Shown here: in pieces, positions 51,757 through 63,977 of the stretch | How positions within the stretch are numbered: position 1 is the first letter of the stretch | Layout: every line of letters starts with the position of its first letter | NCBI GenBank assembly: GCA_947095535.1 | Contig: OX352773.1 | Location: forward strand, 29,905,398-29,969,397 | Source of the DNA: Poecilobothrus nobilitatus | Taxonomy: Eukaryota; Arthropoda; Insecta; Diptera; Dolichopodidae | Length of the DNA stretch: 64,000 bases | Direction of reading: 5' to 3' | Translations under genes and position numbers: made by a program | Notes under the pieces: generated by a model | The model's database searches: none | What the model was told of the DNA's origin: nothing | What the model saw: only the letters and a program-made list of their open reading frames with translations

Positions 51757-52920
51757 GGCGCTATGAATTAAGTTAGAAAAATTTCTGGTTTTTTTTTCGA
51801 TCTTATTTCATTTTTAATTTTTCTAACTTAATTCATAATGAAAATTGTTTTTCTTTTTTGTCGCTGTGAATTAATTTAAAATTAACTAAGTTAGAAAAAT
51901 AAAATAGATAAATTAGTTAGAAAATAACAGAAATTGTTGAAGAATCTATTCAAGTGAAAACTTAAATAAATTTTTGAACAATTTCTCTACAATACGGACA
52001 TTAGTAGTTACTTTTGTAATGGGCAAGTGTTGCAGACATAGGTGACATTTGGCATAAGTGGTATATTTTCATATGTCGGCACGGAAGAAAAACTATATTG
52101 AAAGCATTTGCGAAACAAAACACAGCATGGATTTAGGGAAGCCTCTCGTAATTGAGAGCTCCAATTCCCATTCCGATTCACTTGAAACATCGCTTCCATT
52201 TTCATTATCCTCATCAACTACTTCAAATTCATCAAAATTCCCAAATATCTTATTATCCTTATTATATATGTAATTCTGTTTAAGAACATTATTGGGGATA
52301 ATTTACCATTTTCTAATAGTTCATTTGCTTCCTTTAATTTTTCGTTCTTTACGATGCTTAATTTTTTTCTCTTTTATTTTCCAACAGAGCCACCACTTTC
52401 AATTAAAATTTTCAATTTCCTACTTTTATAAAATTCTCTCTCTCTGATTTTTTTTTTAAATTTTGGTGACATGTTAGAAATCTCATGGTCAGAAGTCTTA
52501 TAACTTGATCTCAGAAAGCTGGAATTCGAAAGCAGCGCACGGAACGGGACTATATTATATAAATATTTAAAATAAATATGTAAATAATATATATATATTA
52601 TATATTTTTATGTAATACATATAAATATATATATGTATATATTATATATGTATTATACAAAAAAAAAGTACATATGTATATAAGACACGAAATTTTGTAT
52701 CGCTCTAATCAAATAACTATACCAATCAGTAATCAATAACTGCCTGATTACAAAAATGCAAAAATTTTTATTTTGAAAAACCGAAATTAAGTTAGAAAAA
52801 GTAAATTTTTGTAGGTACTTATGAATTAAATTAAAAATGAAATACGTACGAAAAAAAAAAAAAATTTTTACTAACATTTTACTTCATTCATTTTTGTTTT
52901 CTAACTTAATTCATAGCGCC
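51757..52920. mobile_element. DNA transposon with perfect 24-bp TIRs and 9-bp target duplication
   Basis: The terminal inverted repeats at 51757-51780 and 52897-52920 are perfect over 24 bp and begin GGCGCTATGAATTAAGTTAG. The flanks TAATTCATG (51748-51756) and TAATCCATG (52921-52929) are a 9-bp target-site duplication with one mismatch. The core word TTAAGTTAGAAAA recurs subterminally in both orientations (near 51820, 51885 and 52790). A 9-bp duplication fits Mutator-like or Merlin elements better than hAT (8 bp), but the superfamily is not proven. At 1164 bp it is probably a deletion derivative. Its interior holds the only less A/T-rich part of this neighbourhood. Confidence 0.9.
52008..52279 (-). 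pseudogene. possible transposase remnant inside the TIR element
   Basis: Two minus-strand frames overlap. One (from about 52279) is strongly acidic: FDEFEVVDEDNENGSDVSSE then SEWELELS. The other ends NVTYVCNTCPLQK with a CxxC pair. Acidic stretches and a Cys pair occur in several insect transposases, and a frameshift between them would explain the split. I recognise no family and see no catalytic DDE triad. It may be noncoding. Confidence 0.4.
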
Positions 52921-55900
52921 TAATCCATGTATGTTATAAAGAAAACAATATCCGTTTAACGTGTCTCCAATTTTATAATTGAAGTCTAAAAGTGTTTTTT
53001 ACAAATATTTTTATAATGAAATTGAAAATTAACATCCTGCATGTGCCGGTAATATTGTAAGAATTATTTTAACTTGAATGTGCAATTTTCTAGACATTAA
53101 AAATATTTTTAAATATCTAACAGAAAATGAATGGGTAATAGAAAAATTATTTCTATTTATTATTATTTTGTTTATACATAATATCGTTTATAGTATATAC
53201 TTATAAAGAATTGGTAAAAGATTTTTTCCTCAACATTTTAGTAATTTTATATAAGCAAAATAATGTTTAATATTTTTTTTAAGATCATTTGTTATTTTCT
53301 AAACCTTCAATTTCATATTGTGAAGTTTTTTTATACTTTATGTTTCATAAAATTGTTTTATAGTTTTATCTTAAGTTCTTCCAAAAACCCTGTAATTTTG
53401 TCTTATAGCGGGAACAATTTAATTCTTTTTGTCCAAGCATTATATCAGTATTCAAAATTAAATAACATGTAGTTTACTCAAAAGGCGGAAAGTTTGTGTT
53501 TGGTGGATTAAATTTCCATGTGCCTTAAAAGAGTTTTAACTTAATTTTCTTTTAACAGTAAAACAAATAAGACTTTTTTTTTTTTAAGTTTTTTAAATTT
53601 TATTGTGAATAGCATTTTATTGTGAATTTCGATTTCTTATTTATTTTAACTTCTATATATAGTCACATCAGAAACGTTAAAGAACTATTTGGTCAAATTG
53701 TAAACCGTTTTTAATCAAAAATTATATTTTTTAAATTCTACCAATTAAATTTTTCAATATTCAACTAATACTTATTGGTATGTATAAAAAAATCATGCGG
53801 TGCAACTTTACTTTTTAAATATTCAATATTCAAATTCTTCTCAATATGCCATAATTTTGAATAAATAATGTAAATCAATCCTTCCAAACCAATAAAATTT
53901 TCTTTTATGTTTATTACCAACCATTCAAACAACAAAACAAAATAACAAAAGAAAAACCAAATTTTACAAAAGTCAAAATATTCAAAAAAAAAAAAAAAAA
54001 AAAACAAAAATATGTTTAATATTTATAAAAATTCCTAAACATGTCGAGTCTTTTTATATGCCTAAAAAATATAACTTTTACTTAGAAATTCAAAAACCTA
54101 ATCAACAAAAATACCAACAACTCGATTCTAACAAAAACAAAATACAAAATTTTTTTTTTAACACATTTATGGTCCCAAAGTGGTTGTCCTTTGTGGTTTT
54201 TTTTTTTTTTTGTTTTATGCCTATATTTCTATTACATGATCCAAAATATTATTTTATATACAAATACTGTAAGTATAGTAAATTTTTGTAATTCGTCGTA
54301 TATACCAACGTACACTACACATATTTAAACTCATATATTCTTTACATACATATACTTATATTATGTATATATTAATATACTTAGTAACTAGTAGGACAAA
54401 TTTTTTCGGATAGACAGGATAATGTCGGCGTTACTCTCTAATGGGATTACCACACCCTTTTTTAAATTTTTTTTTTTGGTTTTTGTTTTTTGGATTTTTT
54501 TTTTTCTGGTTATTTTGTTTTGTAGTACTAATCGTAACAAAAAAAAAAAAATTCTCATTTTACTCTTCTGTCTAAAACAGCACCATATCCTTTGCTCAGA
54601 CTGAACATTGAATAAAAAAAAAAAAAATTGTTTTTTGAAAAAAATGTTAAGGAATTTCCTTCTTTTTTTTTTTTTCATTATTACCGATTTTATAGCAATT
54701 GATTACTAACTATACATTTTAAAACCACATTCAATGTCATATTGCTTCCAAAAATCTACAAAAAAAAAAAAAAAAAAAACAAAGAATAAAACAAAATAAA
54801 AAAACAATTCAATATTTATTTATAGAAACAACAACAGAGGCAGCATTTAAAATTGGAAATTGAAAAAAAAGAAAATCTGGTTAAAAAATTCTGAATACTA
54901 GTAGACAATTATGACCCAGCCAGATTCATAATAATCATATGGATAAATTCATATTCAATTCATTGTAAAATTTTAAATAACAATAATAAAAACAAAAACA
55001 AAAAAATAAACAACAAGGACAGTAAAAAAAAAAAAATGAAAAAAAAAAAGAATATGAGACAAAATGAGAAGATAATTGACAAAACATCAAACAATTACTT
55101 GCAAATTTACTGAGACAATAACACTGGGGTGTTTTTACCATAGTATATTACTACTATATATATATATAGGAAAGAATTGATAGGAAGAAACACTTCTGAC
55201 AGATTTTTAGAATTGTTTTTTTTTTTTTTTGTGTTAAAATTTGATTTGACGGTTTTATTGGCATCAGGAATCAAAAAATAAAAACAATTGTTTTCTATTT
55301 TTAATGTTTTTAGGATTTAAGGAGATTTAAAGGATTTCTTCATATTAAATTATATTTAAAAAAGGATTGTTTCTGATTATTTTGGATTATTTTATTATTA
55401 AATTGTTGTATTAGTATTGACAAGAGAAAATTTGATTTTATAATAATTAAGGATAATTTCTAAGGATATAATAATTGCCTTGGGCAAAAAAAAAAAACTG
55501 TAAAATGTTAATATTATTTTCATTACGTTTAATAGACTGGTAGTAATAATATATATATAGTTTTGATTAAAGAGACAACATAACAAGAAGATATAAAATA
55601 TAATAAGATATGGTGATATAATATCAAAAATTATTTCAATTTAAAATAAAAAAAAAAACTTTAAAAACGTTAAGATCATCTATAAATGTTAAAATATGAA
55701 AGAAATATTGTTTTAGCAAAAGGTAATAAAGCAATTCGTTTTAAAAATGATCCCAAATGTCAACACAAAGCGCTCTCTACTTGATCTTTGTCGTCTATAA
55801 CAGGACCACTTACTCTGTTTTGTAGATACCATAGGAGTTGTAGGTTGGTAAATGTTAACAAATTAATTCACAATATTCTATAGTCAATTTGAAAACAATT

Positions 55901-57869
55901 TTCATTTTCTAAAATAAACTCCCCTTGTCCAAGCAATATATTACTACTTAAGGTTATACAACCTAGGTGATAAAGGTGGTGTTTAAAACATTATCACAAA
56001 AGATTAGCAAAAAAGATTAGTTTAAAAGATTAGAGTCCCAAGCAGTTATAGAAGACTTGTGGTTGTTCCACTCTTCTACAGTATACTCTTTTGATGATTC
56101 CCACCTAGCCTCGTAAAAAAAAAAAATTAAAATATTGGTTAAGTTATATTCTCAAGACATCATGTTATACCTGCTGTTTTCTTTTTTCCTTAACTTATTC
56201 TCTTAGTGATTTGACCGTTTGCGGTTTTTTACAAATTTGACCGTTTAATATTTCTTTTGCATAACATTATAAGTTATAATAGAAAGTTAAAATACTTTAA
56301 TTTTGTATTCTTTTACTGCACTTACAATAATTATACCTCTGTTCAAGCACCGATTTCTTTTTTTCATGTACAAAAAGATTTCAATAAAAGAAATTTTCGT
56401 ATTTCTTTTAATTTCAATTCACTTTTAGTTTCTTAAAAAATTTTCTTTTACTACTAACTTAAATAGACTTTTTAATATATAATTCCTAATCCCTAAATCA
56501 AATATTACATTGTACCATAGGTTTATATGATGGCATTTGCTTAGTAACACTATACCAAAGAAAATTCGCACGTTTATCTCATTTGTATCTGCTAAGATTC
56601 CACCTACTCTCGTAAACAACAAAATTAACCTAACCTAAAACCTAATTTTTAAAATTTTTTTAACTGATCTCTTGTATTCGCTCTTATATTTTCAAAATTT
56701 TCAAAAAAATTAACATATAAAATTTATTTCTTAAAAAATTCTGCTCACCTGCAACTTTTATTTAGTTTATTAATTTTTTTAAAGCTTATTAATCGTCTAT
56801 ACTCTACATCTTGATTAATTAAGTTTAGTATTAAATTTCAATATTTTTTAAACATAATCTCATTTAAAAATTAGAATTTTATTTAAATCTGCATAAAAAA
56901 AGAAAAAAAATTTATTTAAAGTTTCCTATAAAACTTAAATCTTTATTGTAAAATATTCATAATATATATGTAGGTAAATGCAGAAAAGGATTGCATGAAA
57001 TTAATTTTTTTTTATTATTTTGATTTTTTTTTTGTTTGTTTCCTTTCTTTATTGCAGTACTTATAGGATCATAAATTTTCATTCATCAGTAAATTCTATG
57101 CCCCTTTTTTTTTTATTTTATTTTTTTTTTTTTGTTAAAATATACCGTTGTTTGTAATAAAAAACCATTAAATCAACATTGAAAAATTAGTTATGGTTAG
57201 CAATTAATTACCATATCGTCACAGTGAATTATCTCAAATTTTTCTAAAGAAAATTTTCATTAAAATGTTGCTACTGCATAGCTTAATATTTAAATATAAT
57301 TATAACAACATTAGATTAGATTTTTATTGTTGCTAATTTTCATGTTATTATTATTTTTATTATAGTATAGATACTATACGATACTGCAACATTTCTACAA
57401 CAAAAAGAACAACACCAAATATAAAAAAAATAAAAAAAGGATAAAGTTAAGGCTAATCAAATTGTAATTCTAATTGTGTATCATCAACAGCATCATATGG
57501 ATAACAAATTATTTGGTGACATCCAACTAAATCTATTGACATTTATTATTCGTAGTATAAGAGTATTATACTATAAGTATAATACCTATCCTATACCCCT
57601 TCTTTTTTTATTTTTTTTATTTTATATTCCACCATATTTATTCAGAAATTGCATTCTAATTACAAATCACCAAGAGAAAAAAAAAAAAAAGAAAATTTAT
57701 TTATATAGTGACTAAAATTAAGTATATCTACAATATGGTTAATGTGTTCTAATGCAGAACATTAATGTACAGTATATATAGATATTGAATTAAATGATAT
57801 GCGGCATCATCTAAACTCATATCATATATAATAAAATATAATTTGTTCACACTTCTAGGAGACGCTAAA

Positions 57870-57900
<31 letters not shown>

Positions 57901-59186
57901 AAAAAAAAATAAAAACTTTTCATCATGATAAACACGCATTAATTCGTTTAGTCATATTTTATTAATTAGCTGGGGAATTTATAACTTTATTAACAACGAA
58001 CAAGCGAACAAAAAGGAAAAGATTTTTATATTATATATTTAGTATATAATATATTGTATATACATAGATTATAATAATATGTTGAATATAAAATTCTAAT
58101 AAACGCTTATTTTAATTCATTTGATGCATATATGTATGCATATATACAAAATGCAATAATAATATGATTATTATAATGATTAGATGTCTAAAAATATGAG
58201 AACACAAAATACATACATACATATATACCTGTAAATTAATTTGAATACTAAATGCATAGAGTTTCATATGTCTTATTAGAAAATTTTAGGTATATACGTA
58301 TATACGCCCTCTATAAATGCGTAAACATATTATATACTTGCTTTATAAGTTATAAATTTTTTTATTTTTTTTATCCGAATTCCATTCCAACGCATATTTA
58401 TGGAATGTGTCACAAAATTTTAAAAATAATTTTACTGAAATTTGAAGAAAATTTGTATATACAAATATATATTTAGATGTAAAAATTAATATGTATAGTC
58501 TTTTACGGATTCATTTTGGTGACGGTGTGCAATGCAATGCAAAACTTAATTCATAAATTTTAATTTTATATACGGTTTTTGGAAAAAAAAAAAAAAAACA
58601 TGTCATTATCATTATTTTAGGGCGAAGGTGAGAATTTTTTCAAATATTTTTTTTGTTTTTTCCTTTTTTTTTTTTGTGTTTTTCAATTTCTAACATTTTA
58701 AATATTTTCCTCCAGAGACTGGTTGACTATTAAATTGTTAATAGATTTTCTGAACCAATTGAAATTAGAATACATATTTTTTTTTTAAGATTAAAATTAA
58801 CAACGTAAAAATATATATATATATTTTTTTTTTCATATTATTATGATAAGGAATTATATTTCAAAATTTATGTTTTTCTTTAGAAAAGTTATTTTTAATA
58901 TTCAAAATATTAGAATTTTAGTTTATATTTAAAAACAATCTATTTTGAGGTTTGTAGATTCAAAAACTGTTATATTAACAAAAAAAAAAATTTCCACGAA
59001 TAATTTTTTATATGAAAAATGAAAAATCATTTTTTTTTTTAATTTTTTATTTGATTTGATCTAATGGCTGACAATTAAATAAATATTAAAAGAAAATCTA
59101 AGTACATTATAAGTATACTTTTAGCCCACACAGAAAGAAAAATTAGTTTTGTTATTGTTTTTTGCTTTTGTTTTTGATTTTAAATA

Positions 59187-59233
59187 AATATCATATCAAT
59201 TATTCAAATCTTCAAAATATCATATCAATTATT
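59187..59233. repeat. direct repeat AATATCATATCAATTATT, two copies
   Basis: Perfect 18-nt copies at 59187-59204 and 59216-59233. Short local duplication. Confidence 0.75.
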
Positions 59234-59462
59234 TTTGTTAAATGTCTGATTTTGATATTTCACGTTATCCTTGTTATCCTATGATATATTGCATTCTTAG
59301 TCATTCAATAAGATTTCTGTAAAATATGGCTATAGAACAGCTTCATCTTATTTAAAACTTTTTAATAACGCTTGCATATTTAAGAACCTTTTCAAATTAT
59401 TAAAAACTTAGGATAATAGTTGAACTATTCATCTTAATTATCCTGAACTATTTATCTTTTCA

Positions 59463-59545
59463 GCTAATGGTTTAGTAAGTAGTTGTTAAGACACTAGTTT
59501 TTTATCCGAAAGGTCTCGGATTCAAACGCCGGCTGGATCATATAG
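59463..59545 (+). repeat. tRNA-like sequence (tRNA pseudogene or head of a second SINE family)
   Basis: TGGTTTAGT...TTGTTAAGACACTAG resembles a Pol III A box and D-arm. CTCGGATTCAAACGCC about 40 nt later resembles a B box/T-arm. The acceptor stem does not pair convincingly, so it is not a functional tRNA. Different from the main SINE family. Confidence 0.4.
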
Positions 59546-59799
59546 ATTAAATAAAAAATAATATATAGATTTTTCTTACATAATATAAATATAATTATAT
59601 AATATATATAATTAAAAAATAAGTATCTTATAATTAATATCATATTGCAATATATACTAAAATAATAATAATTCTTGTACAAGATGGCATAGAAATAAAG
59701 AAATATTTACGTCTCACAGCCTTGTACAATAGCTACAGTCGAGTAATCAACGGCTTAGTTAAATTAATCCTTCTAGGAACTGAAGCTTTTAATTTTTTT

Positions 59800-59945
59800 T
59801 TTTTAATGCATTTCTATTCAGGCGTGGCTGTAAATGTCGCAAGGGGGAATAATTCTTACGACGTGTGTGGGATTCGAACCCACACTCCCTCGTTGTTTAC
59901 AGCGTATTTTATACGCACTTATCCACTAGGCCACTGAGGCCCCTA
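59800..59945 (-). mobile_element. tRNA-derived SINE with internal deletion
   Basis: Minus strand, with the full tRNA-like head (GGGGCCTCAGTGGCC... , B box GGTTCGAATCC). About 42 bp of the body are missing, between AATGCATTTCT and ATTCAGGCG, removing the section with both short hairpins. Target duplication CTTTTAATTTTTTT at 59786-59799 and 59946-59959. Confidence 0.9.
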
Positions 59946-60042
59946 CTTTTAATTTTTTTCTTTTATATTTAATTACTTAAAAAATTTGCATTAATGTTTT
60001 TCTATTAGATTTAATTTATTTATTTATTTATACAAGATAATT

Positions 60043-60538
60043 TCAATATCGGAGCCTCGATGATTTCAAGAAACTTGTGGAAGTGTTCCATTTAGTTTGT
60101 CTTTGCTTTTGAAAATTACTCTTAAGAAGTATTATAATAGATTTTACATCTGTTAGTATGAATGTTTCTAAAGGGTTCTGGAGCGATTTGTGAGCTTCTT
60201 TATCAGCTTTTTCATTTCCAAAAATATTCTTATGCTTCGGAACCCATGGACATTTTATCTTGCCTTCTGATTCTATTAAGTTGTTTCTTATTGCTGTTGG
60301 TAGAAAATTAATATTCTTAAAGTTTCTGACTGACTTAAGAGTTGATAAACAGTTTGAATGTATAATTGTGATTGATTCGGAGTTTTTGAATGTATGTTTG
60401 AATTTGAACCACCAGAATGGCTGCGGCTTCAACAGCATATATTGAATAGTGATTTGGCACTATTTTGGTCATGATTAATTTACCTTTTGAGTCAACAATA
60501 GCAAAAACAGCTGATAATTCTGTTTTACTTGCATCCAT
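60043..60538 (-). pseudogene. LINE RNase H domain (decayed, frameshifted)
   Basis: Begins MDASKTELSAVFAIVDSKGK (first catalytic Asp) and SIYAVEAAAIL (catalytic Glu). After a frameshift near 60420 it continues SITIIHSNCLSTLKSVRN, where the third catalytic Asp is Asn, then CPWVPKHKNIFGNEKADKEA with the final Asp kept. The order D-E-(D to N)-D and the WVP.H..I.GNEKAD block identify RNase H of I/ingi/LOA-type LINEs. It follows the RT remnant directly, separated by about 40 nt, and ends near KWNTSTSFLKSSRLRY just before the 3' tail. Confidence 0.88.
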
Positions 60539-60866
60539 GTATACGTTTTATACATCATAATGACTTTCTAAAAACTCTTAATGTTTAGTTTTGTAAAGAA
60601 TGTTTGAATAATCTTGTTTATTTTTCGGTAAATTCAGTAGAATGATGTTTTCTTTTAACATCCAAAAATTAAGAACGGAGAGATTACCTTTAGGAGCAGG
60701 TAAAGGAATTTTAAAATCGTCAAAAATTGAGAAAAATTTCATTAACAATGACGAAATTTTATTTACTGAAGTTATATTTGCAATAGAATTTATTTTATCG
60801 AAAAGACGTAAATATTTAAAATGTATATTTTTAGTTATTAGCTTCGCTGCTAGAAAGTTTCTATTG

Positions 60867-61504
60867 TCAATAAATAACCAGGAACCAGTCTGATACAGCA
60901 TCGATTGGGGTTGTTCGTAAAGCTCCAAGAGCAATGCGTAAAATTTTATTTAAGCTTGCTTGCATTTTTTTTATGTGAATGTTATTTGAACTGAAACCGT
61001 AAATTGTAATACAGTAATCAAATTTGCCCCAAGTCAACGTTATGGCAATTTGCAAAGTTGTATTCATGTGGGCTTCACCACTTTTTTTTGTAATTATTTT
61101 GAGTAAATTATTACATGAGTCAATTTGTTGACCAACCCATTTCATATACCAATTAAGTTTTTTTGTAAAATTTAAACCGCAAATACGTACAACGTCTTTA
61201 TTAAATACATTACCAGATCGTAGCAATATTGACTGTCTCCCATATGTTTTAGTTCTTCTACAAACATATAATAATTCAGACTTAGAATAAGAAATCTTTG
61301 CTCCAGTCTCCTTTGTCCAAGTTTCAATAATTTTTAAGCCTTCAATAAATGATTTATTAAGAGTGCTTATAAAATGCTTACCTTTAGATGAAGAATATAA
61401 GATTAAGTTATCAAAATAAAGCGAATGTTTTAACAAATTTACATAAAGAAGATTTTCCGATAATGAATGAATATAAATATTAAATAGATACACTGAATGT
61501 TTTT
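60867..61504 (-). pseudogene. LINE reverse transcriptase, C-terminal part (decayed)
   Basis: A frame of about 208 codons starts YLFNIYIHSLSENLLYVN, matching the block before the catalytic box, then LYFDNLILYSSSK where an active enzyme has YADD. Both the Ala and the second Asp are altered, so it is dead. Then come WTKETGAKISYSKSELLYVC (template/thumb region) and ILRIALGALRTTPIDAV, typical of I/Jockey-type LINEs. A frameshift near 60895-60900 moves the continuation (LYQTGSWLFIDNRNFLAAK) into another frame, running down to 60578. Confidence 0.88.
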
Positions 61505-62954
61505 TATTAGATTTATTTTATATGATTTAAATTTTTAAAAATCTTTTTAATATAAAATAAAAAAAAATTATATAGCAAATTTAGTTAAATAAATATTTAT
61601 ACCTTTTGTCAAATTTATTTACCTTTAAATTACCGTAAAATTTTTGTAAACACAAAAAATCACAATCCCAAAATATTAAAAATAACAAACAAAAAAGAAA
61701 AAATCAAATATTAAACAAAGTGAATTTATAATGTACTGTGTGACAACCTTGTAAACAATTCATCAAATAACCATAGTAAACATAAAAAAGAATTCCTATA
61801 AGTAAATCAATTTACTTTACTTATTGTTCTCATTTAGATAAAGATATCCTGGAAAAAAACATAAAAAATATAAAATAATGTTAATAATCATGTATTCTCT
61901 ATATCAAAGGACTATTTTTTCGCAAAAAAAAAAAACAAAAAAACAAAAAAACAAAATTAAGATAAACAAAACAATTTGTTTACAAAAAAACAAAAAAACA
62001 AATAAATTTATATAAACATTTTATTTTAAGCAACATTTTAAGCGAATTATTTGCAAATAAAATTCAAACGAAATTAACAAAAAAAATAAAAAAAAAAAAT
62101 AAAAAAAAATCAAAAATTTTCAACTAAATATCTCATAAATCAATTTTGCGAAAAAAAAAAATAAAAAAAAAATGCAACAATCACCTTTTTAATAATTGAA
62201 TAGAATTTAGAAAAAAAAACACAAACATAAAATAAACAACGACAACACTGAAAAACATTCATGTGCTTATGGATCAGAATGAATTGTCCATGAATTTTTT
62301 TCCAACTAAATGCAAATAAACGACAAAAATAAATATACAACATACAACATAAAAAACAAAAAAAAAAAACAATTTCGATGAAAAAGAAATACATGAAAGA
62401 ATATATACCTATAGCCTGAAGGAGTAGGTGAATCCTTTTAACTTTTTCTTTTTATTTTTTTGCTTGTCGTTTTTTTTTTTTTGTTATATGCTCATATAAA
62501 ATTTAAAGGACATTGTAAATCATTAAATATTAATAATTCCATCTAATTTTTTTTATATTTTTGTTTTTTGAAGTTGTTGTTTTTTTTTTTGTTTTTTAAC
62601 TCGTTTAGTTTTATGTCATATAATGACTTTTTTTGTTTACTGTTAAAATGTAAATAAAAATTATTTAGAAAGTCAAAAAACATGAGCGTCTTAAGGAAGG
62701 GGATTTTTTTTTTTAATGTTTACGAAGTTCCGTTATTAATTTAATTTGAAAATTTGAAAATAATAAAAGAAAAGAACTTTTTAATATGGCCCTTTAAACA
62801 TCCAGTTGTGATATTTAGATATGAAATAAGAATTCGAAAGACTGAACTGACACTAATCTTTAAAAATATTAGAAAAAAAAAAACAAAAATAATATTTTAT
62901 AATATTTTTGGTGTATAGTAATGAAAATAATTATGTATATGAAAGGAGATTTTG

Positions 62955-63530
62955 ATAGGTAGGTATAGGTAGGTGCAGACACACACTTAGAAGACTTTAT
63001 CGGTCAGTTGTGACTTTTTATACCCTGCATCAATATATTTCTTCTAATTAAGATATTGGGACCTTCTTATAAAGTTCATCTTCAACAGATCGAAAATGTT
63101 ATTTAAAAAGAATTTCCCCGGAAAGCAAGAGCTGGGCATTGTCACAACAGGTGAAAGATTGATTCTTCCTTCCTTCATCTTTGAAGCTTCTGCAAAAGTC
63201 ATATGTGGGAAATTCTAACCTTTTGGCATGTCTGCTGGGCGGACAGTCTCCCGTTAAAATCTCTACTACATTACCGATATTGCTGTAATTTACAGATAAA
63301 AGTCTATTTGATCGTTTAAGATCTAATGTACGCCAGATTTATTTAACCACAGTACATCAATAGAAAACTATCTGTGCTTTGCAAGTGTATAGAACTTGTT
63401 CTTAAGACGAATATTTACAGATTCTAATAGGAATCCCGAGATTCTCCTTTCTTGGAGGATTTGAAGGTTTATGCCTTTTCTAGCGAATTTATCAGTTTTG
63501 CTAAAGGATCCGAGCGCATCAATTAATTTT
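62955..63530 (-). mobile_element. LINE 3' end, RNase-H-type LINE family 1 (copy 2)
   Basis: Homologous to 33093-33600 along most of its length. On the minus strand GSFSKTDKFARKGINLQI (63520-63460) resembles the end of an RNase H domain. Further on, GDCPPSRHAKRLEFPTYDFC (63250-63190) is the same post-RNase-H Cys motif as in copy 1. The 3' end finishes in CTACCTATACCTACCTA-like repeats near 62955-62980. Frames are broken throughout. No SINE interrupts this copy, giving the empty-site reference for the SINE at 33601. Confidence 0.8.
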
Positions 63531-63977
63531 ATGAGGTAACCAGAAAAACAAGATTAAAAAAAAGGAAGAAATAGATCCAGGAGAAAGATTTACAAGATTA
63601 AAATGTTTATTAGATAGTTAATTTTTAACAATCATTAATTATCTGATTTTGGTTTTTGTTCTAACTTATTTAAAACAACAGATCCACAAATCGTTTATGA
63701 TAGTATTTAAAATATTATAAAGTACTGTCACATGAAAGTAGTGTCAAACAATTCTAAAATTTTGAAAAATTCACTCTAGAGTACGGTCATGCTTTTCGAT
63801 TTTTCGGTGTTTTACACTTGACAAAAAAAAGCATAAAAAATTGTTTTTCTTTTTAACTGATTTTTTTCTTTGTTTTTATTTTTTGCGAAATAAAACAAAA
63901 AAAAAAAAAAAACATTAAAATATAATAAAATTGTTTTTATCTTGTTTTTAGATTTCATTTTTTAATGTTTGCAAACG

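Larger units (their letters stand above)
60014..61504 (-). mobile_element. 5'-truncated LINE (I/ingi/LOA-like) with target duplication
   Basis: A minus-strand insertion of about 1.49 kb. It is flanked by TATTAGATTTA at 60003-60013 and 61505-61515 and ends in a (TAAA)n-type 3' tail at 60014-60035. It carries the C-terminal part of reverse transcriptase and an RNase H domain in several frames (listed separately). The 5' break falls just before the polymerase YADD motif. Clear flanking duplications show a single insertion event, later inactivated by frameshifts and substitutions. Confidence 0.9.

Noticed and set aside
56620..56645. CCTAACCTAAAACCTAA, resembling the insect telomere repeat complement
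   Set aside because: Only two adjacent units and no array; consistent with chance.
9242..59945. SINE heads as functional tRNA genes
   Set aside because: A and B boxes are present, but the acceptor and anticodon stems are not intact, and each head is fused to the SINE body with an A-tail and target duplications.
60260..60893. Plus-strand frames of 61 and 83 codons
   Set aside because: They are antisense to the LINE RT/RNase H remnant, which gives the recognisable motifs on the minus strand.
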